Assembly: GCA_043820985.1 (NCBI GenBank)
Contig: JBDRDH010000138.1
Coordinates: 1 to 64,000 of the forward strand
DNA length: 64,000 nt
Reading direction: 5' to 3'
DNA from: JAAYXS01 sp043820985
GTDB taxonomy: Bacteria; Planctomycetota; Phycisphaerae; UBA1845; Fen-1342
Shown one piece after another: positions 1-7,693 of the stretch (positions are counted from its first letter, which is position 1; each line of letters begins with the position of its first letter). The notes beneath the pieces are model-generated. The model saw only the letters and a program-made list of their open reading frames with translations. It made no database searches and had not been told where the DNA came from. The translations under genes were made by a program, and so were the position numbers.

Positions 1-99
1 TCGACAGCCCTCCCCGCCGTGCTGCCGCGCCGCCGCCGTTACGCACCCCGGCCCGCCACCAGCGACCGGCGTCCGCCGCGCGCCTCCCCGCGCGCTCCA

Positions 100-316
100 A
101 CCCGTGAGGGGAAAGAAGCCCAAGGAGGGGGCCTGGGGGAACCCGCGGAGCTGGTTCCCCCAGACTACACCCACAGATTCTGCGGAAGAGCCCTCAATAT
201 AGACGTACCATTGCTGGTTTGGATTCTCACCATTTAAGTACGTTGTATCGCGCCAATTCAGGTAAATATCGGCGTCGTCATCCGTATCATCGTCATATCC
301 ACCGTCCGTATTCACA
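100..316 (-). pseudogene. Possible fragment of an unrecognised Asp-rich, secreted-type protein
   Basis: Read on the minus strand from about 316 towards 100, one frame gives protein-like sequence: TRIRYIVNTDGGYDDDTDDD, then residues reading DIYLNWRDTTYLNG and QQWYVYIEG, then GVVWGNQLRGFPQAP. The alternation of Asp/Gly/Asn turns with aromatic beta-strand-like stretches suggests an extracellular beta-rich protein. The frame stays open to the left edge of the window. To the right it is open until a TGA near 650, but there the opposite strand carries better coding signal. No start codon or ribosome binding site is convincing. I do not recognise the family; it may be a broken gene end abutting the next fragment. 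Leftwards of about 120 the sequence becomes a GC-rich stretch with little coding character. Confidence 0.25.
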
Positions 317-790
317 ATGTACCGAATCCGCGTGAATGGGCAGGACGTCTGTAGGCCGTATTGCGACGAGTTCTCGCTCAGTAAGGGGCGGACGGATCGC
401 ATTCGCGAAGTTGAGCTGTTCCACCTTCTTGACTCGGGGGGCTGCGAGCTCGGCCGAGGTTGGTTCGCGATTACGGGGTGCCTGGCGTCACTTCCACCAC
501 GTGTCTTGATGCGAGGCGTGCGGATGCGGCAGGGTAACATCGAAATCGGAAATGAGTATTTCCTTGAGAACATCTTCCGTGAGAGGCGGTTTGCGACCTG
601 GCACAAATGCGATGATACGGCAGCACCGCTATCCGAAGTACACCTCTTTCATAGTGCGGCAGGCATCTGGCATCCGTGCGCTCCGGTGGCACGCCTGTTG
701 GCTCTCGAGTCGACTATATTTCCCGGCGGACGCCCCAGGCACTACCAACCTTGGCTAGACAGCGGTGAGCGCCGAGGCGGTGTGTCATAG
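317..790 (+). pseudogene. Fragment of an HSP90-like (HtpG-related) ATPase protein
   Basis: The frame of 157 codons includes GWFAI, then LMRGVRMRQGNIEIGNE and IFRERRFATW. These match the pattern found in the middle domain of HSP90-like ATP-binding proteins ('GIRLR-GNI-IG-E ... RFN-W-IGEIH'); further on, SEVHLF could correspond to the GEIHV strand. The N-terminal ATPase (GHKL) part is absent, because the frame starts abruptly at 317 where the preceding sequence codes on the other strand. The last ~50 residues look degraded. No Shine-Dalgarno sequence precedes the ATG. I read this as a relic. Stand-alone HSP90-like ATPases of this kind are common in defence islands, but that link is inference. 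The family call rests on remembered motif similarity only. Confidence 0.4.
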
Positions 791-1437
791 TGAATCATGG
801 GGAGGCACCGCTGATCTAAACGTACAGCTCGCGATGCTAGTCGGACCGCCGCCCGCTGGGCCTACGCCACCGCCGCACCGATCCTCGAATGGTCACCGAT
901 CTCGGTCACCGCGTCCCGCCTTGCTGAAAGGTCATGCAATATTGTGCAGTATGTGAAGCCAGCCGTCCAGGTCGGCGACGACGGCTCGTTGTTCAGTTTT
1001 GCCCCCGCAGCATGCCCCCCCAAGCAGGCTACGGGTGCAGATTCGGTTTAAGAAGCGGTTAAGCCAACCTTTACAGCATTCAGTGACACACCAGTAGTGC
1101 TCTTCATATTGTCACGTGCTCTGCCGACGGACGGCGGCCCGTCCCACACCGGCAACGAGCCGACCGTCACGTCGTGCCCCCGGACCATCACGGCGTCGGG
1201 GATTCCCCGGCACCGCCACGGGGATAATGGGAGCGCGAGGTGTCAGCTCAGGTCGGCCCTAACGTTTGGAAGGGTACGACAATTCGGGACGGGCCGCTGG
1301 ATGTCGTTAGGACCGCTCGGCAAGAGCACCAGATCCTGGGTATGGCTGATTCATAGAAACCACTACGCCGCCGCAACGCGAGATTCGGGTGGGACAGCGG
1401 CGTGACAGGTAGTTCCTGTGCCCCCTGGGGCCGAGGA
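791..1437. other. No gene recognised; degraded accessory DNA
   Basis: About 650 bases between the HSP90-like relic and the WYL regulator. Open frames on both strands here have poor protein character, lack ribosome binding sites and match nothing I recognise. No tRNA, terminator or clear repeat is visible. It is probably decayed accessory sequence, in keeping with the broken genes on both sides. Confidence 0.5.
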
Positions 1438-2460
1438 TCACTCGTATAACCGGGCGACCGCCAACAACTCAGCATGCATCTCACGCCGTAGCCAGTTGGG
1501 CTTCAAAATCTCAGCCATGTCCCCGTAGCCCTTGAGCCAGCGTTTGAATTCAACAAGATTCGTTAACCGGAAAGTCGCCTGCAGATCGCCCAGGTCTTCG
1601 GACTGCGGCTCGAATAGCGTTTCCTCAGCAGGCAGCCACTCCAGCTTCTGGCTCTCGTGCCATACCCGTTCCTCGACCAGGGCTGCCGCAGGGCCAGTGA
1701 ACTTGACAACCACCTCAACGGGCTGGCCCTCCGACTGCACAATGCCAAAGGTGTTGCTGAAGTACTTGGCCAGTTGGAAGTCCTGGGGGGCCGTGAATTC
1801 CAGCCCCGTCCGGGTCACCCCCGAGATCCGGGTAATCTTGAAGACCCGCAGGGCCCGGGCCATATGTGAGTAACCCACCAGAAACAGATCGCCCTCGAAG
1901 TACACGAGGCCGTACGGATCGAATAGCGTCGTGTACTCGGCGGAGCGCCAAAGCGAACGGTACGTGACCTCGACAGAGCATCTTGCTTGGGCGGCGTCGG
2001 ACAGTGTACGAATCGTCTCAGCGTGCGCAGAATAGTCGGTGATCCCGCTGCGCCGGACGTACAGCGTCTGGTCGAGTTCACGGAAGTAGTCGAGCGCCTG
2101 GGCGGGAATGAGACTACGGACCTTATCAAGAATCGCTCGCAACCCGTCGGCAAAGTGCGTCCCGGCCAGCGGTGCGAAGAAGCTCTCCGCCAGGTGGAGC
2201 GACACCGCTTCGGTCAGGCCGAGTACGAGCGGACCGGTCTTGAAAAAATCGTGGGGCATACGCCAGAACCGCTTGCCGTAGTCATCCTCGTCATGCTCGA
2301 CGGGAAAGCCAAGTTCCTCCAGCACCTCGAAATCCCGCTGGATGGTGCGTTCACTGACTCCGAATTCCTCAGCCAGTCGGCGGAGGGGGATACCCTCGCC
2401 CCTGGTTTGTAGTGTTTTCAACAGGTTCCATTGCCGCAAGATCTGCTCGCCCCGTGCCAT
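1438..2460 (-). CDS. HTH and WYL domain transcriptional regulator
   Basis: A 340-residue DNA-binding regulator. Residues ~1-60 form a DeoR-type winged helix-turn-helix (RRLAEEFGVSERTIQRDFEVL); the C-terminal two thirds are a WYL-type ligand-sensing domain (YRSLWRSAEYTTLFDPYGLVYFEG split over ~175-200, followed by the SHMARALRVFKITRI strand) and a WCX-like C-terminal extension. The start at MARGEQ is preferred because GGAGG lies 7 bases upstream; an upstream in-frame ATG at 2514 adds 18 residues without a site. It is divergent from the exonuclease gene at 2601, so the 140-bp gap probably carries both promoters and the regulator's operator. WYL regulators frequently control phage-defence and DNA-damage genes and are thought to bind single-stranded nucleic acid or nucleotides. 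Its control of the neighbouring genes is inference. Confidence 0.88.
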   Translation of the reverse strand: MARGEQILRQWNLLKTLQTRGEGIPLRRLAEEFGVSERTIQRDFEVLEELGFPVEHDEDDYGKRFWRMPHDFFKTGPLVLGLTEAVSLHLAESFFAPLAGTHFADGLRAILDKVRSLIPAQALDYFRELDQTLYVRRSGITDYSAHAETIRTLSDAAQARCSVEVTYRSLWRSAEYTTLFDPYGLVYFEGDLFLVGYSHMARALRVFKITRISGVTRTGLEFTAPQDFQLAKYFSNTFGIVQSEGQPVEVVVKFTGPAAALVEERVWHESQKLEWLPAEETLFEPQSEDLGDLQATFRLTNLVEFKRWLKGYGDMAEILKPNWLRREMHAELLAVARLYE

Positions 2461-2600
2461 TGAATGGCCTCCATGTCGGTTGAAAATGCCGTACAGGGCG
2501 CTGATGATAGGCAATCTGGCGGATATTTCGAGCCGTTTCGGCCAGTCCGACCCCCTTTGTCGGCCCGGTTACGCAGCATATCCATAGCGGCGGGTCTCGC

Positions 2601-3470
2601 ATGTCCGATGACGATATGTTGATTGGAGAAGCTAGGTTGGCGTTTCTCGACGTCGAAACGACGGGCCTTTTCCCCGCCATGGGCGACCGCATCGTCGAGA
2701 TCGGCATAGTCATCTGCCGTGGCACACAGGAAACAGGGCGGCTGTCGCGGCTGGTGAACCCAGAACGACTAATCCCCACAGAAGCCCAGCAGGTTCACGG
2801 GATCAGTGATCAGGATGTCGCCGATTGCCCGCCTTTCAGCATTGTCGCTGACGAAATGTGTAACGCGTTACGCGATACCTGGATCGTCGGGCACAACGTG
2901 CGTTTCGACATTGGCTTCGTGGCGATGGAAATTGTCTCAGGGGGCCACCACGTAACGCCGCTGGGCTGCCTGGACACCTGCCAGCTGGCCGCGGCACTGT
3001 GGGACCTGCCGAACTATCAGCTGGATACAGTTGTCGCCGCACTAGCGCTGGGCAGCAACCAGCCGCATCGAGCCCTCGGCGACGCCGAGCTGGCACGGGC
3101 AGTGTTCCATCGGGCCGTGGAAGAACTGGGTGGATGGCCGGACGTGACCCTGGCGGACCTGCAGGCCCTGCACTCGTACGTGCCCGCCTGGCCGGACGAT
3201 CCCCGGCAGGGCCTGCCCGGGCCACTCTTCGATGCCTTGACCAACGGCGGGGAGCTGTCGATTGGCTACATCAATAGCGATGGCCAGCAGTCGGCACGGA
3301 CAATCTGCCCCGTGGCTTGCTTCCCGGCGGGCCGGTACACATATGTCCGGGCGCACTGCAACAAGACAGGGGAGTTGCGGACGTTCCGGATCGATCGGAT
3401 GGTGCTTGAGCGATGGGCAGGCCTGGCCGTCCAGCCTGTGGAAGGTTTCAAATCAGACGCGGCTTCCTGA
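2601..3470 (+). CDS. DnaQ-type 3'-5' exonuclease fused to a WYL-like domain
   Basis: A 289-residue protein with an N-terminal DEDDh exonuclease fold. Motif I is FLDVETTGL (Asp17, Glu19), motif II is VGHNVRFDIGF (Asp103), and motif III is HRALGDAELA (His156, Asp161), so all catalytic positions are present. Residues ~205-275 (PLFDALTNGGELSIGYINSD, then a strand reading FPAGRYTYVRAHC and a TFRIDRM ending) look like a WYL-like nucleic-acid or ligand sensing domain. The fusion suggests an exonuclease whose activity is gated by a sensed nucleic acid. The ATG at 2601 has no strong ribosome site; Met6 is an alternative. The gene diverges from the WYL regulator and lies 32 bp upstream of the broken nuclease gene, probably in the same transcript. 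The exonuclease assignment is firm; the WYL-like call is from strand pattern. Confidence 0.87.
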   Translation: MSDDDMLIGEARLAFLDVETTGLFPAMGDRIVEIGIVICRGTQETGRLSRLVNPERLIPTEAQQVHGISDQDVADCPPFSIVADEMCNALRDTWIVGHNVRFDIGFVAMEIVSGGHHVTPLGCLDTCQLAAALWDLPNYQLDTVVAALALGSNQPHRALGDAELARAVFHRAVEELGGWPDVTLADLQALHSYVPAWPDDPRQGLPGPLFDALTNGGELSIGYINSDGQQSARTICPVACFPAGRYTYVRAHCNKTGELRTFRIDRMVLERWAGLAVQPVEGFKSDAAS

Positions 3471-3502
3471 TCCACGGCGCAGGACAATGACCGGAGCAAG
3501 CC

Positions 3503-4450
3503 ATGAGAGACGTTGAACTCGGCCCGCAGCATAAGCGCGACGGACCCTTCGCGGCCCGTATGCGCTGTCATCAGAGCTGGTATCGAGCACGACGCCTCGG
3601 CGTTTCCTGTGGGACCGGCCCACAGCGGCACAGCGCGAGCCCGTACGGGAACATGCTGCGCCCGGCGGACGCCGAACGCGGGCTCAACTTCCTGACGCCG
3701 GATATTTTCCAGGTCGCCCGACAGCGGCTGGCTGAGGGCACCGGGACCGTCGAGCCGTTCCGTTTGCTGCACAACATGCTTTCCAGCCAGCCCATGTGCT
3801 TCAACCTGTTCGGCCCGCTCGTCAACGACCACGAGCTGGCGCGGCGCGTGCTTCAGGAACTCGTGTCGGACGACGTCGTGGAGGTGACGCAGGTGGCCCT
3901 GGAGTTCGCCCCGTAGCCCGCGTCGGAGTACCTGAATGATCGGACGGCATTCGATGCGTTCATCGCGTACCGACGGGCCGATGGCGAGCCCAGTTTTGTG
4001 GGCATCGAGACCAAGCTGACGGAGCCGTTTTCGCAAAAAAGGCCCGACACGCCCGCATACCGACGGTGGTCGGACCGCCTGGATTCGCCCTGGCTGGCGA
4101 CGGCCCGGCACGAACTGGCCGAGATGCAGCACAATCAACTGTGGCGTGACCACCTGCTGGCGGTGGCTATGGCGCTCCATCCCCAATCGCACTGGGCCGA
4201 TGGCTACTTCATGCTGGTTCGGCACCCGGGGGACAGCGAATGTGCCCAGGTTGTGAAGGGCTACCAGGAGTTGCTCAAGCCCGATGACCGCTCGTTCATC
4301 GATTACCCGCTGGACAGACTTATGGACGTGGTCGAGTCTGCCGTTGGAAATGACGATGAGCGACAGTGGTTGGCAGCGTTCAGGCAACGCTACCTCGACC
4401 TCTTGCTCAGCGAGGGCGAGTGGCAGCGCAGAGCCGCGCCACAGAGATGA
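3503..4450 (+). pseudogene. PGN_0703-type PD-(D/E)XK nuclease gene split by an in-frame TAG
   Basis: Two open stretches in the same frame (3503-3916 and 3917-4450) are separated only by a TAG codon at 3914-3916. Together they encode ~315 residues with the features of the PGN_0703 family of putative restriction endonucleases: NMLRPADAERGLNFLTPD, LLHNMLSSQPMCFNLFGPL, then EYLNDRTAFDAFI and the catalytic-looking GIETKLTEPF (E-x-K). The TAG falls where family members, from memory, carry 'AP-E-P', so a GAG to TAG change is plausible. The start has GGAG seven bases upstream. The stop separates the N-terminal half from the acidic and Lys catalytic residues, so the product should be inactive unless the codon is read through. 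It overlaps the next gene's start by 4 bases (ATGA). It could also be a sequencing error. Confidence 0.75.
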
Positions 4451-5403
4451 GGGACGATCCGATGCTTGACGCTACCGGCCGGTACGAGGGAGTCATGCTC
4501 GGTCTGGCCATCGGCGATGCCCTCGGCTGGCCAGTTGAGTTCCTCCCACTCGATGACATCCGTGCCAACTACGGTCCTGACGGCATCACGGACCTTGAAC
4601 CTAGTCAGAGCCATCCCGCGGGGACGTTCACGGACGACACGCAGATGACCCTGGCGATCGGGCGAGCCATTCTCTCGAAGGGAGCCGATTCCGAGGGCAT
4701 GTTCATCGGGGAGGTAGCGCGCGAATTCGTCGCTTGGTCCCGCTCGCCGGAAAATGATCGCGCCCCCGGCAGCACGTGCATGGCGGGCTGCCGTACATTG
4801 GCGCGCGACCCGGATTGGTCCGCACCAGGCCACAACAACTCAAAGGGCTGCGGGACGGCGATGCGATCGGCTCCGATCGGGTTGGCATGGCACGGCGATG
4901 AAGAGCGGATCACCCGCCTGGCCAGCCAGGTCAGCGAACTGACGCACGGGCACCGTACTGCCACGGCGGGCGGTGTCGCCACGGCGCTGCTGATCACGTG
5001 GGCATTGGATGAAATCAGCCCCGAGCAGATGCTCCCGCGGCTGATCCAACACACGCGCCCGATCAGCGAAGAATTCGTCGCCAAGGTCGAGCAGGTACAC
5101 ACTGTCCTCGATAAGGAGCCGGAATCCGCCTACGCGGTGCTCGGTGAGGCCTGGACTGCTGACGAGGCCATTGCTTGCGCACTGTACGCGTTTTGGCGCT
5201 CACCGCGCGACTATCGGCGCACTGTCGTCACGGCCGTGAACATGGACGGCGACTCGGATTCGGTGGGATGCATCGCCGGGGCCATCAGTGGGGCATTCAA
5301 CGGCGTTGATGCCATCCCCGGGGACTGGCGAGCCACAATAGAGCAGGCCGACTATCTCGTGGAGGTCGCCCGCGCACTCGACGATTTCGCGTCCGCCCGC
5401 TAA
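4447..5403 (+). CDS. ADP-ribosylglycohydrolase family protein
   Basis: A 318-residue DraG/ARH-like hydrolase that removes ADP-ribose from proteins or nucleic acids. Characteristic motifs are GLAIGDALGWPVEF near the N-terminus, the metal-binding FTDDTQMTLA, the GCGTAMRSAPIG segment, a mid-protein SELTHGHRTA, and the C-terminal GDSDSVGCIAGAISGA (the DxDS metal-ligand loop). All the di-metal site residues appear intact. The ATG at 4447 overlaps the previous stop as ATGA, indicating translational coupling; Met at 4462 has a better site (GAGGG, 8 bases upstream) and may be the true start. It is the only fully intact enzyme of this type in the cluster. Its substrate is unknown; the neighbours (nuclease, WYL, exonuclease) suggest a nucleic acid or defence context. 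Confidence 0.9.
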   Translation: MRDDPMLDATGRYEGVMLGLAIGDALGWPVEFLPLDDIRANYGPDGITDLEPSQSHPAGTFTDDTQMTLAIGRAILSKGADSEGMFIGEVAREFVAWSRSPENDRAPGSTCMAGCRTLARDPDWSAPGHNNSKGCGTAMRSAPIGLAWHGDEERITRLASQVSELTHGHRTATAGGVATALLITWALDEISPEQMLPRLIQHTRPISEEFVAKVEQVHTVLDKEPESAYAVLGEAWTADEAIACALYAFWRSPRDYRRTVVTAVNMDGDSDSVGCIAGAISGAFNGVDAIPGDWRATIEQADYLVEVARALDDFASAR

Positions 5404-5437
5404 CAAGCATTCCGCTCTTATGCTCTGATCTGACTCC

Positions 5438-5803
5438 ATGAGACTACTCTACGTCACCGATCTTCACGGGCACCACGCCAAGTACCGGAATGTCCTTCGC
5501 CTCGCAAGCGACCGGAGCGTCGACATCGTCATCAACGGCGGTGATATGTTGACCAAGTCCGGGGACCTACACGCGGTGCAGGCTGAGTTCCTGGATCGCT
5601 TAATGGATCCGCACTGGAGCTAATATAACGTGTCCAAGATTCGATTCGTGGCGCTGCTGGGTTATGACGATCTCTGCGACTGTGACGGACGCTGTGGCGG
5701 AATCTGCTCTCGTCATCCACTGGCAGAGAATTTGGCGCAGGCGTGCTTGGAAATAAACGTATTTGACTTGATTGGCATGAACTGGGTACGGCCCCTGTGT
5801 TGA
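5438..5803 (+). pseudogene. Decayed metallophosphoesterase gene
   Basis: The first 61 codons give a calcineurin-like phosphoesterase N-terminus: MRLLYVTDLHGHHAKY (metal-binding D-x-H) and INGGDML (GD motif). A TAA at 5621-5623 interrupts it. The same frame then continues with recognisable later motifs (IRFVALLGYDDL resembling the 'LGNDD' box, and FDLIGMNWV) until TGA at 5801-5803. The C-terminal third with the GH(x)H motifs is missing. It lies 34 bp downstream of the ADP-ribosylglycohydrolase in the same direction and was probably the last gene of that operon. The in-frame stop and the lost C-terminus mark it as a pseudogene. Confidence 0.65.
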
Positions 5804-5811
5804 TAAGCACG

Positions 5812-5925
5812 TTACCAGAGAATCCCCGACGCCATTTCTGGAGATAGAAGGACTGTCTGTACAACCTGCTTAGCAGAATTCACGAGGAATAGGGCGGCGT
5901 GTTCCTGAACCGAAATCGGTTCCAT
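5812..5925 (-). CDS. Possible small protein of 37 residues
   Basis: A short frame beginning MEPISVQEHAALFLV and ending in GILW. It is reported because a strong AGGAGG lies 7 bases before the ATG at 5925, which is better than most sites in this region. The sequence is mildly amphipathic with no recognised family. It is antisense-adjacent to the tail of the metallophosphoesterase relic. The region 5926-6177 around it shows no other convincing gene. It could be a chance frame. Confidence 0.25.
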   Translation of the reverse strand: MEPISVQEHAALFLVNSAKQVVQTVLLSPEMASGILW

Positions 5926-6177
5926 ATGGGGGCCTCCTGTGGTTCTCCAGGCCCTCTGAAGGGCGTTCTTGCTGCTAACGGTCCACTCACGCTCGCTCGC
6001 GCGTATTAATACGGGCCAGAAGAGTGTTCGGCGGAGCCAGCGGAGCGGATAATCCCAGTGCCAGCTACGAATAGTTCGGATCACGCGTGTATCGGGGCGG
6101 GCAAAACGGGGTCAGATGGCGCTGAGCAGGGGTGGTTATCCACAACCGGTCTACACGGTTCCATTCCCCGCGCGGTC

Positions 6178-6465
6178 TCAGGGGAATTGGAAGTCACTTG
6201 TATCAGCCGGGGTGTCGAGCGGCCTGGGACGTTTCTTACCTCTATTACGTGGCTTGGTAGGCCAGGGGATGGCGAGGTCGTTACGCAGATACATGCCCTG
6301 CTGGTTGGTGCGACGACCCAGGTTGGCTGCCAGGGCGACGGCGAAGCGTATGAGATCAGCGATAGTATGGCGGTATCCGCACCCACGAGCCAGAGGTCTG
6401 ATCGCATCCAGGTCGGCGGCCGATACGTCACGTACGCGGACGTCCATCAAATCTGTATCCGGCAT
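6178..6465 (-). CDS. Hypothetical small basic protein, possible ribbon-helix-helix type
   Basis: A 95-residue protein starting MPDTDLMDVRVRDV, with GGAG 6 bases upstream; an ATG four codons earlier (6477) is the alternative. Residues ~10-45 (RVRDVSAADLDAIRPLA, then ADLIRFAVALAANL) have the strand-helix-helix look of small RHH DNA-binding proteins. The tail is Pro/Arg/Lys-rich (PRNRGKKRPRP). It lies downstream of the integrase-linked genes in the same direction and may belong to that mobile element. I do not recognise an exact family. Confidence 0.4.
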   Translation of the reverse strand: MPDTDLMDVRVRDVSAADLDAIRPLARGCGYRHTIADLIRFAVALAANLGRRTNQQGMYLRNDLAIPWPTKPRNRGKKRPRPLDTPADTSDFQFP

Positions 6466-6477
6466 CTCGATCTCCAT

Positions 6478-6756
6478 CGATAATAGGATATTCCTTTGTT
6501 TCCAATGTATCCGTTGCGGTCGCTGGGCGCAAATTGAGCACCCGGCCGTAGCGCGCTACGCTATGAGAATATTGGAGGAGTTGGGTGCAAGTGCGGGGTC
6601 CACATGTGCTTGTAACGACAGGTGGTTGAGGGTGCCGTCTTTAATACATGTTTGCCGAGCGGCATGTTGCCCAGCCGGGGGGCTTTATCGAGCCCTCGAT
6701 CAGGGGGGCATACACTGTTATCCAGGAGAGAGGAGGGGGAGGGGGGCGGTCGATCG
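6478..6756. other. No gene recognised between island genes
   Basis: Roughly 280 bases between two minus-strand hypothetical genes. Only shadow frames are seen, with a G-rich run near 6730-6748. No promoter, RNA gene or repeat can be supported. Confidence 0.4.
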
Positions 6757-7266
6757 TCACCATAACCCGGATAAAGCTGGGCGGCCAGGTCGTTTGCCCC
6801 AGCGGAGTTCCTGGTCGCTGTCCCGCATGCCAAACACAAGTTGCAGCTCGGCCCGGCGATCACCGAAGGCGCGCTCGGCAGCTGTCTTCAACCGCTGATG
6901 TGCCCGCCCAGAGTAGTCACGACACCGGGCTGTGAGGCCGAGCTGGTCCAGCAGCTCCTGGCGCCGCCGGTCCTCGGGTGAGACCGCCTGGGCCCGCCAG
7001 TGCTGGATCAGGTCCCGGGCCTTCCGTGCGAGTACCGGGGGCCCCAAATAGATCGTTCGCTGCAACCAGCGGCCCGCACTGCGTTCGCGGTACCGGACTA
7101 CCCAGACTATCGTGCTGTTCGGGAGCCGCCGCCTGACGACGGACCCGGCCGTTACCAGACGGGCCTTGGCCGCCTGCAGTTTGGCCTCGATCCGCGGCCA
7201 GCGTCGGTGCAGCACGGGATCGTCGCTTACGTCGTTTTGATCCAGTGGTCTCATCGCCCAGCCCAT
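6757..7266 (-). CDS. Hypothetical protein in the integrase-linked cassette
   Basis: A 169-residue frame (MGWAMRPLDQNDV...). A core reading AGSVVRRRLPNSTIVWVVRYRE, split into its halves, then QRTIYLGPPVLARKARDLI and an Arg/Gln-rich helix has the look of small site-specific-recombination partner proteins (DUF6788-like), with strand-strand-helix order. The family link is a weak impression. It overlaps the previous gene's frame by 350 bases. Codon and amino-acid character favour this frame in the overlap: the other frame becomes a low-complexity Gly/Pro/Ala tail here. Either two genes overlap, or one ancestral gene suffered a frameshift near 7266. Confidence 0.45.
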   Translation of the reverse strand: MGWAMRPLDQNDVSDDPVLHRRWPRIEAKLQAAKARLVTAGSVVRRRLPNSTIVWVVRYRERSAGRWLQRTIYLGPPVLARKARDLIQHWRAQAVSPEDRRRQELLDQLGLTARCRDYSGRAHQRLKTAAERAFGDRRAELQLVFGMRDSDQELRWGKRPGRPALSGLW

Positions 7267-7693
7267 TCAGATGCCGTACGCGGGCCCGGGTCGTCGCCAT
7301 CTCCGCGACGAAGCGGGAGAGTCGTTCCATGCGCTCCAGCCAGCCGTCCTCCGTGAGATCACGGGGTATCTGTGAGAGCGTGTGGCCATCGACCCGTACA
7401 TCCTCCCGCAGGCGTGTCTCGATGTATAGCTGCACCTTGGTCAGCAATAACACGGCCATCCCGAGGATCCGGGCAAACGCATCCTCGCATAGTCCGGACA
7501 CATCTGTCTGGGCCCGAACGCGGATACACCGGCTGATCATGCCCAGTGATTCACGCAGCAGCGCAGGATTGTCCCGCGTCTCAAGGTAGTCGAGCAGGCC
7601 CAGCAGATCACCCTGCGCCGCCAGCTGATCGCAGTGTCTGCACAGCGGCGATCTGCGGCGTTTGTTGGGCATGGCAGGTGGTGGCTCAAACAT
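6917..7693 (-). CDS. Hypothetical protein with CxxC motif, C-terminal half doubtful
   Basis: The N-terminal ~145 residues look like real protein: RRRSPLCRHCDQLAAQGDL split around a CxxC pair, then long helices (LLRESLGMISRCIRVRAQ, AFARILGMAVLLLTKVQLY). After about residue 150 the frame turns into a Gly/Pro/Ala-rich shadow of the next gene, so the natural product probably ends near the overlap or was frameshifted into it. The start ATG overlaps the stop of the integrase fragment by 8 bases (ATGTTTGA), implying coupled translation; Met8 at 7672 is an alternative start. No family is recognised. The tight coupling to the integrase suggests a role in the mobile element. Confidence 0.45.
   Translation of the reverse strand: MFEPPPAMPNKRRRSPLCRHCDQLAAQGDLLGLLDYLETRDNPALLRESLGMISRCIRVRAQTDVSGLCEDAFARILGMAVLLLTKVQLYIETRLREDVRVDGHTLSQIPRDLTEDGWLERMERLSRFVAEMATTRARVRHLNGLGDETTGSKRRKRRSRAAPTLAADRGQTAGGQGPSGNGRVRRQAAAPEQHDSLGSPVPRTQCGPLVAANDLFGAPGTRTEGPGPDPALAGPGGLTRGPAAPGAAGPARPHSPVS

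Noticed and set aside
471..692. A 73-codon minus-strand frame overlapping the HSP90-like fragment
   Set aside because: The opposite strand shows family motifs (MRQGNIEIGNE) here, while this frame has no protein character.
1097..1405. A 102-codon plus-strand frame in the region before the WYL gene
   Set aside because: No ribosome site, irregular composition, and no recognisable motif; it is treated as degraded sequence.
3914..3916. Programmed stop-codon recoding (selenocysteine or pyrrolysine style) in the nuclease gene
   Set aside because: The stop is TAG, not TGA, no recoding hairpin is seen, and the neighbouring phosphoesterase is also broken by a TAA, so decay explains it better.
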